Below the pieces are notes generated by a model. That model did not search any database. It saw only the letters and a list, made by a program, of their open reading frames with translations, and had not been told where the DNA came from. From IMG/VR virus record IMGVR_UViG_3300030117_001349, positions 1 through 25,667 of that record: a stretch of 25,667 nt of DNA. One strand, 5' to 3'. Of this stretch, positions 1-9,017 are shown in pieces (within the stretch, counting starts at the first letter, position 1; each line of letters opens with the position of its first letter). Source of the stretch: a virus. A program made the position numbers and the translations under genes.

Positions 1-3000
1 TGGAAAAAACAATTTATCTATAATCTGTGTATCAGGTAACAATCCACCTGCAGGTATAGCTACCAAAGGTCCTAGACCAGGCATTGGATTACCTGCAACC
101 ATGTTAAGAGATGATGCATAACCTTCTAGTTTCAATCTAACATCTGGTGCTTCCATCATTTCTCCTGTAGCAGGATTTTTGATTACTTGATTTTTATCTT
201 CTCCAAACATAAAGTTTGTAAGAAGTTCTGTTCCAGGAAAGAAAAACATTTCCTCTCCTGATTGTTCATCTGTATGGAAGAAGCCTTCTTCGCCTTCTTC
301 TCCTGTGCCTCTAGCTCCTTGAATAACTCGTTGTACTTTTCTTCCTGATAATAATTTTTGTTGATTGATTAATCTTGACCATGTTCCTAATATTTCTAAG
401 TAAACTTCTGCGAAAGGAAATGCAAGTCTTAACATGTCAGATACTGCATGTCTTTTATTTAAATCATAAAGAAGTTTTTGTGTTTCTGTCAATGCGTATG
501 ACTTAGCCATCTCATCAAGTTGTGCTAAATCATCTGCACCTAACGTTCTTGATGCATCATCTATCTTTGTACCTCTAAGTATCTTTGCTGTCTTAGCAGA
601 GTTTTTTACCCATTTTGATGCTGGTTCTTCTGCTGCTTTTATAATTTCTTCTCTTAGTGCATCATCATAAAATCCTGCGTTGCCTTCAATGTACTTCCAA
701 TAAAATTGTCTAAATGCACTTGAACGAGATAATCTGTTTGTAGGTATTGCCATAAACCCTGTGAACAATCCTTCGATTACTTTATCGTATGTGCTAATTC
801 TTTCTTTACTTAATGTATGAACAGACCTTTTCATAACATGATTGTCTCCATAAATAGCTCTGTCTTTTTGTAATTTATTTAAATAACTTTTATATTTTCT
901 GTGGTCATCTAATGTTTGTGTTCTACCAAATGTAATACGCTCGTCACCAATTTGAAGTAATTGTGGTCTTCCTCTTGGTACAAACTGTGTAGCTCTTTGT
1001 ACTTCTCTACCAAAAGCAATATGTTCTAGTAACTCTTTATCACCTGGTTGTGTTATCTCATGTCTGATAATGCTATCCATTCTTGTACGAGGATTAGCAG
1101 CAACTGACATTTTAGAATCTGTTAGTAATATTCTTGAACCATCAGCAAACTCTTCAAATGTTTTAAAATGACCACCAGTCTTATAATGTAATCTTGCAAG
1201 TATTCCCTCTATGTAACCATCTGCAGCATTTTTATCTGTAAGCATTCTTGCTTTTCCATATTTACCTGGTTCATCAGCAAAATTAGTTAAGGCATATCTC
1301 CATTGTGATAAATCATTTCCTTCTTCAAAAAATTCTTTTTTAATTTGATTAATTACATTTCCATCTATTGTAGATTCAAATCCTGATTTTCCACCTTTTC
1401 TACGAGCCTCTATAAAGTTCTCTAATGTAATAGCGTGTGAAACAGGAGCATCTGGTTTGTAATATCCTAACGTATAATCATCAGGTAAATTATCGATAAC
1501 ATTTAATTGTTTTTCTCTCATATCAGCTAATCTTTTTATTTGATTATCAGATAATCCATCAGGAACTTTACCAGTTTCTAACCAAGTTGCATGTAAATCA
1601 ACAACTTTTCTAATATTTGCATCTGTACTACCTTCTGATATTTTTACTATTGCATCAGGACCACCACCTTGATAATAAAATGGATTAGGTAATTCACCAC
1701 CTCTCATAGCTAAAACAGAACCAGGAGTTCCTCTAGAAACTATTCTAGATACAGATGCATCAACAGGACTACCTAAAAGACGATAAGCAATCTCTGCAGC
1801 TAGTGGGTCATCAGATAACTGTAAAATATCTGTAGCAGCAGCATCAATAAATCCATCATCAACAAGTCTTACTCTTTCAAAACCTTTTTCCATTTCTAAA
1901 TTAAATGGTTCTAGTACACCACCATGAGTTTTTGTCATTGCACTTTGAGCATATAAACTTTCTCCTATTACATCACCCTGTATGTCATATACACCTTTAG
2001 CAATTAATCTTTCTGCTACTTCATCATCATCAAATCCTCTTACCTTATGGAATATTTTTTTTCTATCTTTACCCATAATCCAAGCAAAAGCAGATAAAGG
2101 ATGACTAAATACGTTATCTAGATTTCCCATCCACATACGAACTTGTTCTTCACCAACAACCCTTGATGTCCATGCAGCTCTCAAAAGTATTAATGGTTTC
2201 CATGCTTTGTTCATAAAACCATCACCTACTCTACCTAAATATCCTGCAGTAAGTTCTCTAACTGTTTCATCATCACTAGCAATCTTGAATTGTTTTCTTG
2301 CATTCTTTACAAATAGTTGTGCATATTCTGTAACACTTTTGTCAGGTTTTACTGTTAATTCATAAAGTTCTTTAAGTGGTTTAGAAAGTTCTTTTTCAAA
2401 CTCTGAACTTATAAATTCATCTTTTGCAATACCTTCTAACTTCGTATCTATAAGTCTTCTTTTACCTGTAAGGTTCATAAAAAACTCTCTTGCAGGAGAA
2501 AACACTCGTAAGAACATTCTTGCATCTGGCATAGGTATTGCATCACTTGCAAGGTATTCAGCAATAAGTTGTGCTGTAGGTTGTTCATATATTTTAGAAA
2601 CGTTTTGTATTTCTGCTTGTGTAAGTAATGCTTCAAGAATTTGTGGTTCATCTGGAAATCCAGTCATAGCCATTTTAGATAAAACATTTGTTAGTGCTTC
2701 ATCTTGTCTAGCGATAGAACCTTTTGTTGCTTTACTATCAACTAATCTAAATCCTTCATTTACTTTTTGAGCTAACTTATTCATAGATTCAGGATTTTCT
2801 AATGCCCACTCTTCCCACAATTTTTCATAAAGATTTTTTGTAGAATCAAAATCTCCTGGTCTTACTTGACCACTTCCATCAGGTGCTCCTGATTTACCTT
2901 TAGTTCCAGGAGTTCTTTTATTTTTTATAGTGTTTTGATAAACATCTTCTATTGTTCTACCTGCATAAGGTCCTTCTCTAAATGTTGCATTTAAAGCAGA

Positions 3001-6000
3001 AAACTTTTTACCTAGTTCATCACCAGCAGTAGATACTTCAAATGCACCTTTTCTTCCTGCACCTATTTGTCTATTTTGAAAAAAGTCAAGTAATTGTTGT
3101 GGTGTAAATTTACTGTTCTCAATAACTTTTCTACCTTCTTTTGTAACAAGTTTGTTTCTACCTTTCATAAAGATTGGTTTCAGTAACATAGCTAATTTTT
3201 CTTTGTTTTTAAAGTCTCTTGAACCTGCAACATTAACAGTTTTTCCATTTATTAATTTTCTAGCTTCTAAAATAAATTCATCTGTAAGTTTTGTATTTTC
3301 TTCTATAAGTATTAATGGTTTGTTTAAAGTATCTTTAAATACACCTGTTTTAAATTTTTCTGTATCTTTAACTATTGCTGGTAACTCATCATTTCCTACC
3401 CATCTATTTCTTGATGCATACACTAAAGTTTTTAATGTACCAACGTTTTTACCAGACCGACCTGAATTAATTAATTTATTTTTATTAAATACAACTATTG
3501 TTACATCTGTATTATCAACATTAGCTGTAGACCTTTTTGCATACCATCTTGCATTTGGTTGAACTGCACCTGGGTCTGATTTAAGTGCAGCTATTTGTTC
3601 ATTAAGGTCTATATATTTTTGGACTTGAGCACCTTTCATATCCCCAAGTTTGTCTAATTGTAAAAGCTGTAATTGATTATTTTTTAGTTCAGCTCTTAAC
3701 ATTTTTACTTTTTCTCCACCTGCTTTTTCATGTTGCCTATATGCATCAATATCAAAATTGTCATATTCAATTCTTTGATAGGTTTTGTTTATGTTTCCTT
3801 TACCAATACTTGCACCTTCAGGAAGAATAGGCTTACCTAAATTATTTCTTGGTACACCAGCATCTGTAGTTCCTCTAGGATATTCTGCAACTTTGATTGC
3901 TCTTTTTAAAATTCTAGGGTCTGCAACTACATCTGCTTCGTTGATACCAACATAATAAACAACTTTGTAATCACCAGCAAAATCTATTGGTGAACCTATT
4001 CGTTCAAATTCTGTAATAATATCTTCTAATGGTCTGTCTCTATCTACACCTAAATCATCTATGTTTACAGAAGTTTCTTTTATTCTTTTACCCTCTTGTG
4101 TTTGTCCTTTAAAGTTTTTACCTTGTAATTTAACATTCAAAGATTCTAAAGTTTGTTTAGCTTTTATAGCTCGTTTTAAAGTATATTGAATTTGTTGGTC
4201 TGTAGGATTGACATCAAGTATACCTTTGTTTAAAAGAGCAGTTGTTTCTACATTTATTTGATTTATAAGACTATCTATTTTTTGTTCTAGTTCGTATCTT
4301 TTATTTAACAAAGATGGTGTGTCATCAAGAATCATGTCGTTTATTAGACGTTCTGATAATTGTTTTAATGATTTATCTTTAGGTAAAGATTTGTAACCAC
4401 CTCTTGCTAATGCGTTTAAAGCTAACCATCTTTCAGTTTCACTCTTTGTAAAAGGAATATTGTTCTCTCTTTTTTTTCTAAGTGCAACATACGCTGCTTT
4501 ATTTTTGTCTGTAAGTCTATCAAATTCAAATTTAGAATCTTTAAATCTTTTATTTGATTTCAACATTTGTATTTCTAATTGTTTTAATTCATCTTGTAAT
4601 GATTGCAATACTTCTTCTGTTGTATCTTCAACATTGTATTTAAGTAACTTAGATTGATTAGCATCCCACCTACCATCAATTTGTCTTGCTTGTGTAAGTC
4701 CTGGCATACCTTTACCACCTGTAGGAATACCTAGTTCTTCAGCAATTTCTAGTGCTAAAGTATCAACACCATCTTGACCACCACTATTTACAGCTTTAGG
4801 AAATATGTTTGCTTCTGGTTCTAATAAATCTGCGTAACCTTCTGGTTCTGCATATTCTAAAAACTCATCTTGTAATTGTTTAAGACTACCTATCTCTTCT
4901 TTCCTCATGCCTGTGGTTGTAGCAATGTTATCTAATATTTTAAGTATGTCTTCAGCAGGTAGCTGTTGAGCTAATATGTTTGTACCAGCAGAATCCCCTG
5001 CTACTAATTTTTGTCCTTGAAACCATTCTTCACCAAAGTTAGTTGTAAAGTATTTTCTAGTTTCATCTACTGAAGTCATAAATTCTCTCATACCTTTTAC
5101 AAGTTCTGGTGGTAAATCAAGTGCAATAAATTTTTTCTCTATATGTGGAAACACTCCTGTTTTTGGATTACCTAAAATATCTAAAACATAAACAAGATTT
5201 GCTAACTTAGCAGGTCTTGGGTCTTGTGGTCCTCTTTGCAAATTTTGTAAATTTTTTATTGTTTCATCATCTACACCATCTGCTAATTTATCTAATGCTT
5301 TTATAGCTACATCATCATCTACTTTTGCCCATCTCATCCAATCTTTTAATTCAAAGAATGTAAGATTTAAATCATTTGCATAAAGTTTTGGAGAAGGAAA
5401 CTGAGTAAACAATCTACCCCATTTAGAATCGGTAGCATTTAGTTTCATAGAAGTTCTAAAACCAATACCTTTATTACCATAGAAAGTTCTTGATGCGGCT
5501 CTAGAAAATTTACCTTTAAATATTAATGAGTTGTTATCAAGTCTTTGTGTAAGATTTGATGCAGGTTCATCTATTACATTTGCTAACAATGATGATATTT
5601 CTTCTGGGTCTTTTGAATCTCTTAGTTTTTTAAGAAGTGACGCACCACCATCAATTTGTCTTGCTTGACCTTTTAAAATTATATCTATATTGTCATATGT
5701 GGTTTGTTCAGCAATAAGTTCTGCTATTTCTCTACCTACAGGACCTTGAAAAAATTCTTTACCTGTAGGTTGATGTACAGTTGCTCTAACAGCTTTGTTT
5801 ATCAAACCAGCTTGTTCTTTAATATTTGGATTGTAAGTTCTTGCAGCTTTACCAGCTTTTGCCAAACCAATTCCGACATATGTTGAAGGGTCTGTAAATA
5901 TTGTATATGCACCATCAATAAGACCTGACATAAATTTAAATGCTTTCGAGCCAGGTTCAAATATAGAAACAGCAGCTACACGACCTGGTGATAGTTTAAC

Positions 6001-6729
6001 TGTACCTCTTCTACCTGTGTAAGATGATGCAGCTCTTTCTCTTCTATCTATAACATCTTGAGATATTGGAGCACCATATTCGTTTTGTATTGCTTCTGCA
6101 ACAACATCTGGGTCTGCACCTCTACCTACTAATTCTTTATAGAGTTCTGTATCTTGTGCAAGAGTAGAATTACCAAAGTAACCTTCACCTAAGTTTACTT
6201 TATTACCTTTTGCAATCTCTCTAATAGCTTTACCTGCAAGTGTTGGTCCTGTTTCTTTTTGTACATTTTTTACTTCTGTATAAAAATCAGGATTAATTAA
6301 TGCTGCTGCTGTACCTATACCAGAAAAAAACAATAAAGGGTTTTGTTGTTTCTTGTTATAGTATCTCATACCAGCAGTGCCATATCTTTTTATAAATTGA
6401 CTTGCAGACTCTAAACCAACAAATGTACCTCGTATTGCACCTCTTCCAGCAGCTTTAATACTTTCCCACCAACTTCTTTCTTTATTAAGATACTCATTAA
6501 TAATTGGTGTAAACTCTGGAGACTCAGCAGCAAGACCAATCATAGCTGCACCTACTTGTACATCAGGTGGTAAGAACCCATACTTCTGTGCAATAGCTGC
6601 AGTATTTTGTGCTATTTGATTTTGTGAAAAATAATTTCTTAATTCTTGTGCTTGTTTTTTTCTAGCTTCAGCAAATTGACTACCTAAGAAGTCTTCGTAT
6701 GGAGATGTAAAATTCCATTCCCATGCCAT
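1..6729 (-). CDS. Giant virion/polyvalent-type protein, C-terminus outside window
   Basis: An uninterrupted reading frame of 2243 codons runs off the left edge. It starts MAWEWNFTSP, with AAGGAGA seven bases upstream. It lies directly downstream of terminase and portal, where phages place large internal virion or head-associated proteins, so a packaged, injected multi-domain protein is likely (inference). Residues 649-702 read SGGQDGVD, then GIPTGG, then NVED. Residues about 1066-1185 hold STANVDNTDVTIVVFN and, near 1166, NVAGSRDF. Together these match the two halves of a molybdenum-carrier/YpsA-type SLOG domain. About 360 residues between them are rich in Lys, Glu, Leu and Gln and look like coiled coil. 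The rest is helical and charged with no family I recognise. No signal peptide is seen. It could alternatively be a tape-measure-like protein, but its site next to the portal argues against that. Confidence 0.85.
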   Translation of the reverse strand, partial: MAWEWNFTSPYEDFLGSQFAEARKKQAQELRNYFSQNQIAQNTAAIAQKYGFLPPDVQVGAAMIGLAAESPEFTPIINEYLNKERSWWESIKAAGRGAIRGTFVGLESASQFIKRYGTAGMRYYNKKQQNPLLFFSGIGTAAALINPDFYTEVKNVQKETGPTLAGKAIREIAKGNKVNLGEGYFGNSTLAQDTELYKELVGRGADPDVVAEAIQNEYGAPISQDVIDRRERAASSYTGRRGTVKLSPGRVAAVSIFEPGSKAFKFMSGLIDGAYTIFTDPSTYVGIGLAKAGKAARTYNPNIKEQAGLINKAVRATVHQPTGKEFFQGPVGREIAELIAEQTTYDNIDIILKGQARQIDGGASLLKKLRDSKDPEEISSLLANVIDEPASNLTQRLDNNSLIFKGKFSRAASRTFYGNKGIGFRTSMKLNATDSKWGRLFTQFPSPKLYANDLNLTFFELKDWMRWAKVDDDVAIKALDKLADGVDDETIKNLQNLQRGPQDPRPAKLANLVYVLDILGNPKTGVFPHIEKKFIALDLPPELVKGMREFMTSVDETRKYFTTNFGEEWFQGQKLVAGDSAGTNILAQQLPAEDILKILDNIATTTGMRKEEIGSLKQLQDEFLEYAEPEGYADLLEPEANIFPKAVNSGGQDGVDTLALEIAEELGIPTGGKGMPGLTQARQIDGRWDANQSKLLKYNVEDTTEEVLQSLQDELKQLEIQMLKSNKRFKDSKFEFDRLTDKNKAAYVALRKKRENNIPFTKSETERWLALNALARGGYKSLPKDKSLKQLSERLINDMILDDTPSLLNKRYELEQKIDSLINQINVETTALLNKGILDVNPTDQQIQYTLKRAIKAKQTLESLNVKLQGKNFKGQTQEGKRIKETSVNIDDLGVDRDRPLEDIITEFERIGSPIDFAGDYKVVYYVGINEADVVADPRILKRAIKVAEYPRGTTDAGVPRNNLGKPILPEGASIGKGNINKTYQRIEYDNFDIDAYRQHEKAGGEKVKMLRAELKNNQLQLLQLDKLGDMKGAQVQKYIDLNEQIAALKSDPGAVQPNARWYAKRSTANVDNTDVTIVVFNKNKLINSGRSGKNVGTLKTLVYASRNRWVGNDELPAIVKDTEKFKTGVFKDTLNKPLILIEENTKLTDEFILEARKLINGKTVNVAGSRDFKNKEKLAMLLKPIFMKGRNKLVTKEGRKVIENSKFTPQQLLDFFQNRQIGAGRKGAFEVSTAGDELGKKFSALNATFREGPYAGRTIEDVYQNTIKNKRTPGTKGKSGAPDGSGQVRPGDFDSTKNLYEKLWEEWALENPESMNKLAQKVNEGFRLVDSKATKGSIARQDEALTNVLSKMAMTGFPDEPQILEALLTQAEIQNVSKIYEQPTAQLIAEYLASDAIPMPDARMFLRVFSPAREFFMNLTGKRRLIDTKLEGIAKDEFISSEFEKELSKPLKELYELTVKPDKSVTEYAQLFVKNARKQFKIASDDETVRELTAGYLGRVGDGFMNKAWKPLILLRAAWTSRVVGEEQVRMWMGNLDNVFSHPLSAFAWIMGKDRKKIFHKVRGFDDDEVAERLIAKGVYDIQGDVIGESLYAQSAMTKTHGGVLEPFNLEMEKGFERVRLVDDGFIDAAATDILQLSDDPLAAEIAYRLLGSPVDASVSRIVSRGTPGSVLAMRGGELPNPFYYQGGGPDAIVKISEGSTDANIRKVVDLHATWLETGKVPDGLSDNQIKRLADMREKQLNVIDNLPDDYTLGYYKPDAPVSHAITLENFIEARRKGGKSGFESTIDGNVINQIKKEFFEEGNDLSQWRYALTNFADEPGKYGKARMLTDKNAADGYIEGILARLHYKTGGHFKTFEEFADGSRILLTDSKMSVAANPRTRMDSIIRHEITQPGDKELLEHIAFGREVQRATQFVPRGRPQLLQIGDERITFGRTQTLDDHRKYKSYLNKLQKDRAIYGDNHVMKRSVHTLSKERISTYDKVIEGLFTGFMAIPTNRLSRSSAFRQFYWKYIEGNAGFYDDALREEIIKAAEEPASKWVKNSAKTAKILRGTKIDDASRTLGADDLAQLDEMAKSYALTETQKLLYDLNKRHAVSDMLRLAFPFAEVYLEILGTWSRLINQQKLLSGRKVQRVIQGARGTGEEGEEGFFHTDEQSGEEMFFFPGTELLTNFMFGEDKNQVIKNPATGEMMEAPDVRLKLEGYASSLNMVAGNPMPGLGPLVAIPAGGLLPDTQIIDKLFFP

Positions 6730-6738
6730 GTTGTCTCC

Positions 6739-7044
6739 TTAAAATCCGTCATCCATCAATGCTAAAATGTCTGGACTCGGTAAGACGGCATACATTTGTC
6801 GCAATATAAAATTTCTATCCATCTGCATATCATTACCAAATTGATTTAAGTTGTTTGCTGTAACAGGTTCAAAAGGTCTTTCTGTTGGTCTATTAAGAGG
6901 TTGTGCATCTACTCTTGGTGGACCTGCTGGTGCAGGTGCTAATTCATCTGCAGCTTGTGTAAATAATTCTGCAGACTTTCTTTGTTCTTCTAATTCTTTA
7001 CCCTCACCATAAGATGTAGATAAATATTTTCTACCTCGTGTCAT
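6739..7044 (-). CDS. Small hypothetical virion-operon protein (101 aa)
   Basis: No family is recognised. The protein has a basic start (MTRGRKYLS), a charged stretch (residues 12-25), a Pro/Ala-rich linker around residues 36-58 and a C-terminal amphipathic part ending LALMDDGF. The start has GGAGAT just upstream and lies within the last codons of the preceding gene (14-base overlap). The stop overlaps the ribosome binding site of the giant gene. Position between portal and giant protein suggests a head or connector accessory or a small scaffold, but nothing in the sequence proves this. Confidence 0.75.
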   Translation of the reverse strand: MTRGRKYLSTSYGEGKELEEQRKSAELFTQAADELAPAPAGPPRVDAQPLNRPTERPFEPVTANNLNQFGNDMQMDRNFILRQMYAVLPSPDILALMDDGF

Positions 7045-7264
7045 TCATATCTCCATATTCAAAATCTTCTGGAACAATTAAAATATCTATTCTTCCTACA
7101 TTAGGAATGTAACAAACAGTCAAAATATCTATTATCCATTCTGATTTACCATATTCTTCACTAGGTGTATACAAAGGTTTTGAGTCTTCATCCCACATAG
7201 GTTGTTCGTCAACTGTATAGTTTGCTGCAATTATTTGTGCAAACTTGTGATTTAAATCATCCAC
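7031..7264 (-). CDS. Small hypothetical protein, GTG start (77 aa)
   Basis: The protein begins MDDLNHKFAQ, and the start codon is GTG. AGGAGG sits six bases upstream, inside the last codons of the portal gene, which fixes this start. It overlaps the portal by 8 bases and the next gene by 14, so the three genes are probably translationally coupled. The protein is acidic with a hydrophobic core near residues 44-64 (IIDILTVCYIPNVGRIDILI), suggesting a small beta-rich fold rather than a membrane protein. Function is unknown; head-tail connector or portal accessory is a guess from position. Confidence 0.75.
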   Translation of the reverse strand: MDDLNHKFAQIIAANYTVDEQPMWDEDSKPLYTPSEEYGKSEWIIDILTVCYIPNVGRIDILIVPEDFEYGDMNDTR

Positions 7265-9017
7265 CTAAACCTCCTAACAATGCACCAATATTTGGTGGAC
7301 CTTGTTGTGGTGCTGCTTGACCTTGTGCTGCTTGTAATATTGCTTGTTCTTCAGGACTTGGTTCTTCTCCTTGAGTTGTAAAATATTTATCAAGAATATT
7401 ACCCATGTTCTTTGGATTGTTGTAAATTTCTACTACAGCCATCATTGCACCTTTGTCACCTTGCTGTGATTGTTGTAATAACATTTGATATAAAATCTCT
7501 TCTGTTCTTTGTTTAGTAATTCTTTCATTAATCTGTGTTAAGTTTTCTAAACCATCCATTTCTTGTTGCATAGTTTCTCTATCTATTATTCCAGCTTGTA
7601 ATAACTGTAAGCCTGTAATAATTTTATTTGGTGCATCAAAAGACGCCATAGCACCATATTTTCTTCTTGTAACATAATTCTTATCAATATCAGATGCAGG
7701 TGTATAGTTTTCTGAAAAAGATGCACCTTTGTATGTACCAGTAATAGGTTTTCTTTTTCTTGTAAATAAAACCTCGTCCATCTCTAATCTTTTAGAATCT
7801 ACTTCTTGTAAAGCATTTTCTAATATAGTGTGATATTCAGACACCATAGCTCCAACACCAGCTTCTAATTCCTCTAAGCCTCTACCTGTTACAAAAGAGT
7901 TTGGTGATATAGAGTCATCTTGGACAGGATATCCAGCCACGACTCTTAGTTGTCTTTCAAGTCTGCCTACCGATTCAAATAATTGATATGGTAAGTTATT
8001 AACTGGCTTGATAACTTGGCTACCTGGAGAAAGATAGTTAATACTATTTCTTCCTTTTCGGTACTGTCCTGACTCTAATTCACCAATAATGTTTGTTTCT
8101 GTAAATACAGCATCCTCCATAGCTATGACAGATAAAATATTTATCTTTGCCATAGATGCCATAAGACCGACAACTTGGTCAAACTGTCCTTGTAACTTAT
8201 CAAATGAAAATCTTTTTGCAATTACAAATGCTGGACCTTGTTTCAGTGGGTTAGGTACAAAGTCTACAATCTTACGAGATGCAGGATGTAATATGTATGT
8301 ACCTTCTATATTCATGTACTCAAGGATTACTTCACCATTTTCGTCCATGTTTTCCCATGAGCCATCATTTGAATACTGGTTATAAGTAATATTGTAATAT
8401 TGTTCTTGTTGTTCTTTGTTATCAGCTTCAAAATATGCTTTAAGCTCTGGATACATTTGTATTAAGTTCTTTACAGGAACTTTTTGTATGATTGCAAGTT
8501 CTTGTGGTTCTTGCATATTTCCATAATATCCAGGAAAACAATCGTAAGGATTGCGTAATTCTGCACATGGGTACATGTTTCCATTTGCATCTGGCTTAGA
8601 AGTTATAACCCAAACTGCAAATCCGTAACCTGGTAACCATCTAGCTACTTGAGGCATCTGTAAATCTAATCTTTGCATCTTGTCAAAAGATGTAATAATT
8701 CTTTCTAACTTATCTTTTTTTGCTTTGTTCCTTTGACTATCTCTTGCATTTGTAATATGCACATCTAATGTAGGTACTTTACCTATTTTTTGTGCAAGTC
8801 TATCTAAAGCAGACAGCATTAAGTTTGGTGCAGGAAGTGTATAGGAATCTAATTGGTCCATACCTGAACCTAATAAATCTTTTATACCTTGTTCCCCACC
8901 ATTTAAAATACTTCTAAATCTTGCTCTATCTATAAGTGCATCATCATGCATCTTCTTTAGATAAATTGCTCTGTCTAAAATCTGGTCAGGTGTCAATTTA
9001 ACTCCATGGTATATCAT
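7257..9017 (-). CDS. Portal protein
   Basis: The portal forms the dodecameric ring at the capsid vertex through which the terminase pumps DNA. This 586-aa protein has the usual portal length and sits directly after the large terminase, overlapping it by 20 bases. A charged N-terminal helical part is followed by the clip/stem region, with QGPAFVIAKRFSFDKLQGQFDQ and a mixed alpha/beta core. The C-terminus is a Gln/Pro/Gly-rich tail (QAAQGQAAPQQGPPN). There is no strong Shine-Dalgarno before the ATG, so translation probably relies on coupling to the terminase. The call rests on neighbourhood, size and overall portal-like character; no single diagnostic motif exists. Confidence 0.8.
   Translation of the reverse strand: MIYHGVKLTPDQILDRAIYLKKMHDDALIDRARFRSILNGGEQGIKDLLGSGMDQLDSYTLPAPNLMLSALDRLAQKIGKVPTLDVHITNARDSQRNKAKKDKLERIITSFDKMQRLDLQMPQVARWLPGYGFAVWVITSKPDANGNMYPCAELRNPYDCFPGYYGNMQEPQELAIIQKVPVKNLIQMYPELKAYFEADNKEQQEQYYNITYNQYSNDGSWENMDENGEVILEYMNIEGTYILHPASRKIVDFVPNPLKQGPAFVIAKRFSFDKLQGQFDQVVGLMASMAKINILSVIAMEDAVFTETNIIGELESGQYRKGRNSINYLSPGSQVIKPVNNLPYQLFESVGRLERQLRVVAGYPVQDDSISPNSFVTGRGLEELEAGVGAMVSEYHTILENALQEVDSKRLEMDEVLFTRKRKPITGTYKGASFSENYTPASDIDKNYVTRRKYGAMASFDAPNKIITGLQLLQAGIIDRETMQQEMDGLENLTQINERITKQRTEEILYQMLLQQSQQGDKGAMMAVVEIYNNPKNMGNILDKYFTTQGEEPSPEEQAILQAAQGQAAPQQGPPNIGALLGGLGG

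Noticed and set aside
3152-3562. Plus-strand frame of 136 codons
   Set aside because: Lies wholly inside the giant minus-strand gene, which is continuous and has a good ribosome binding site.
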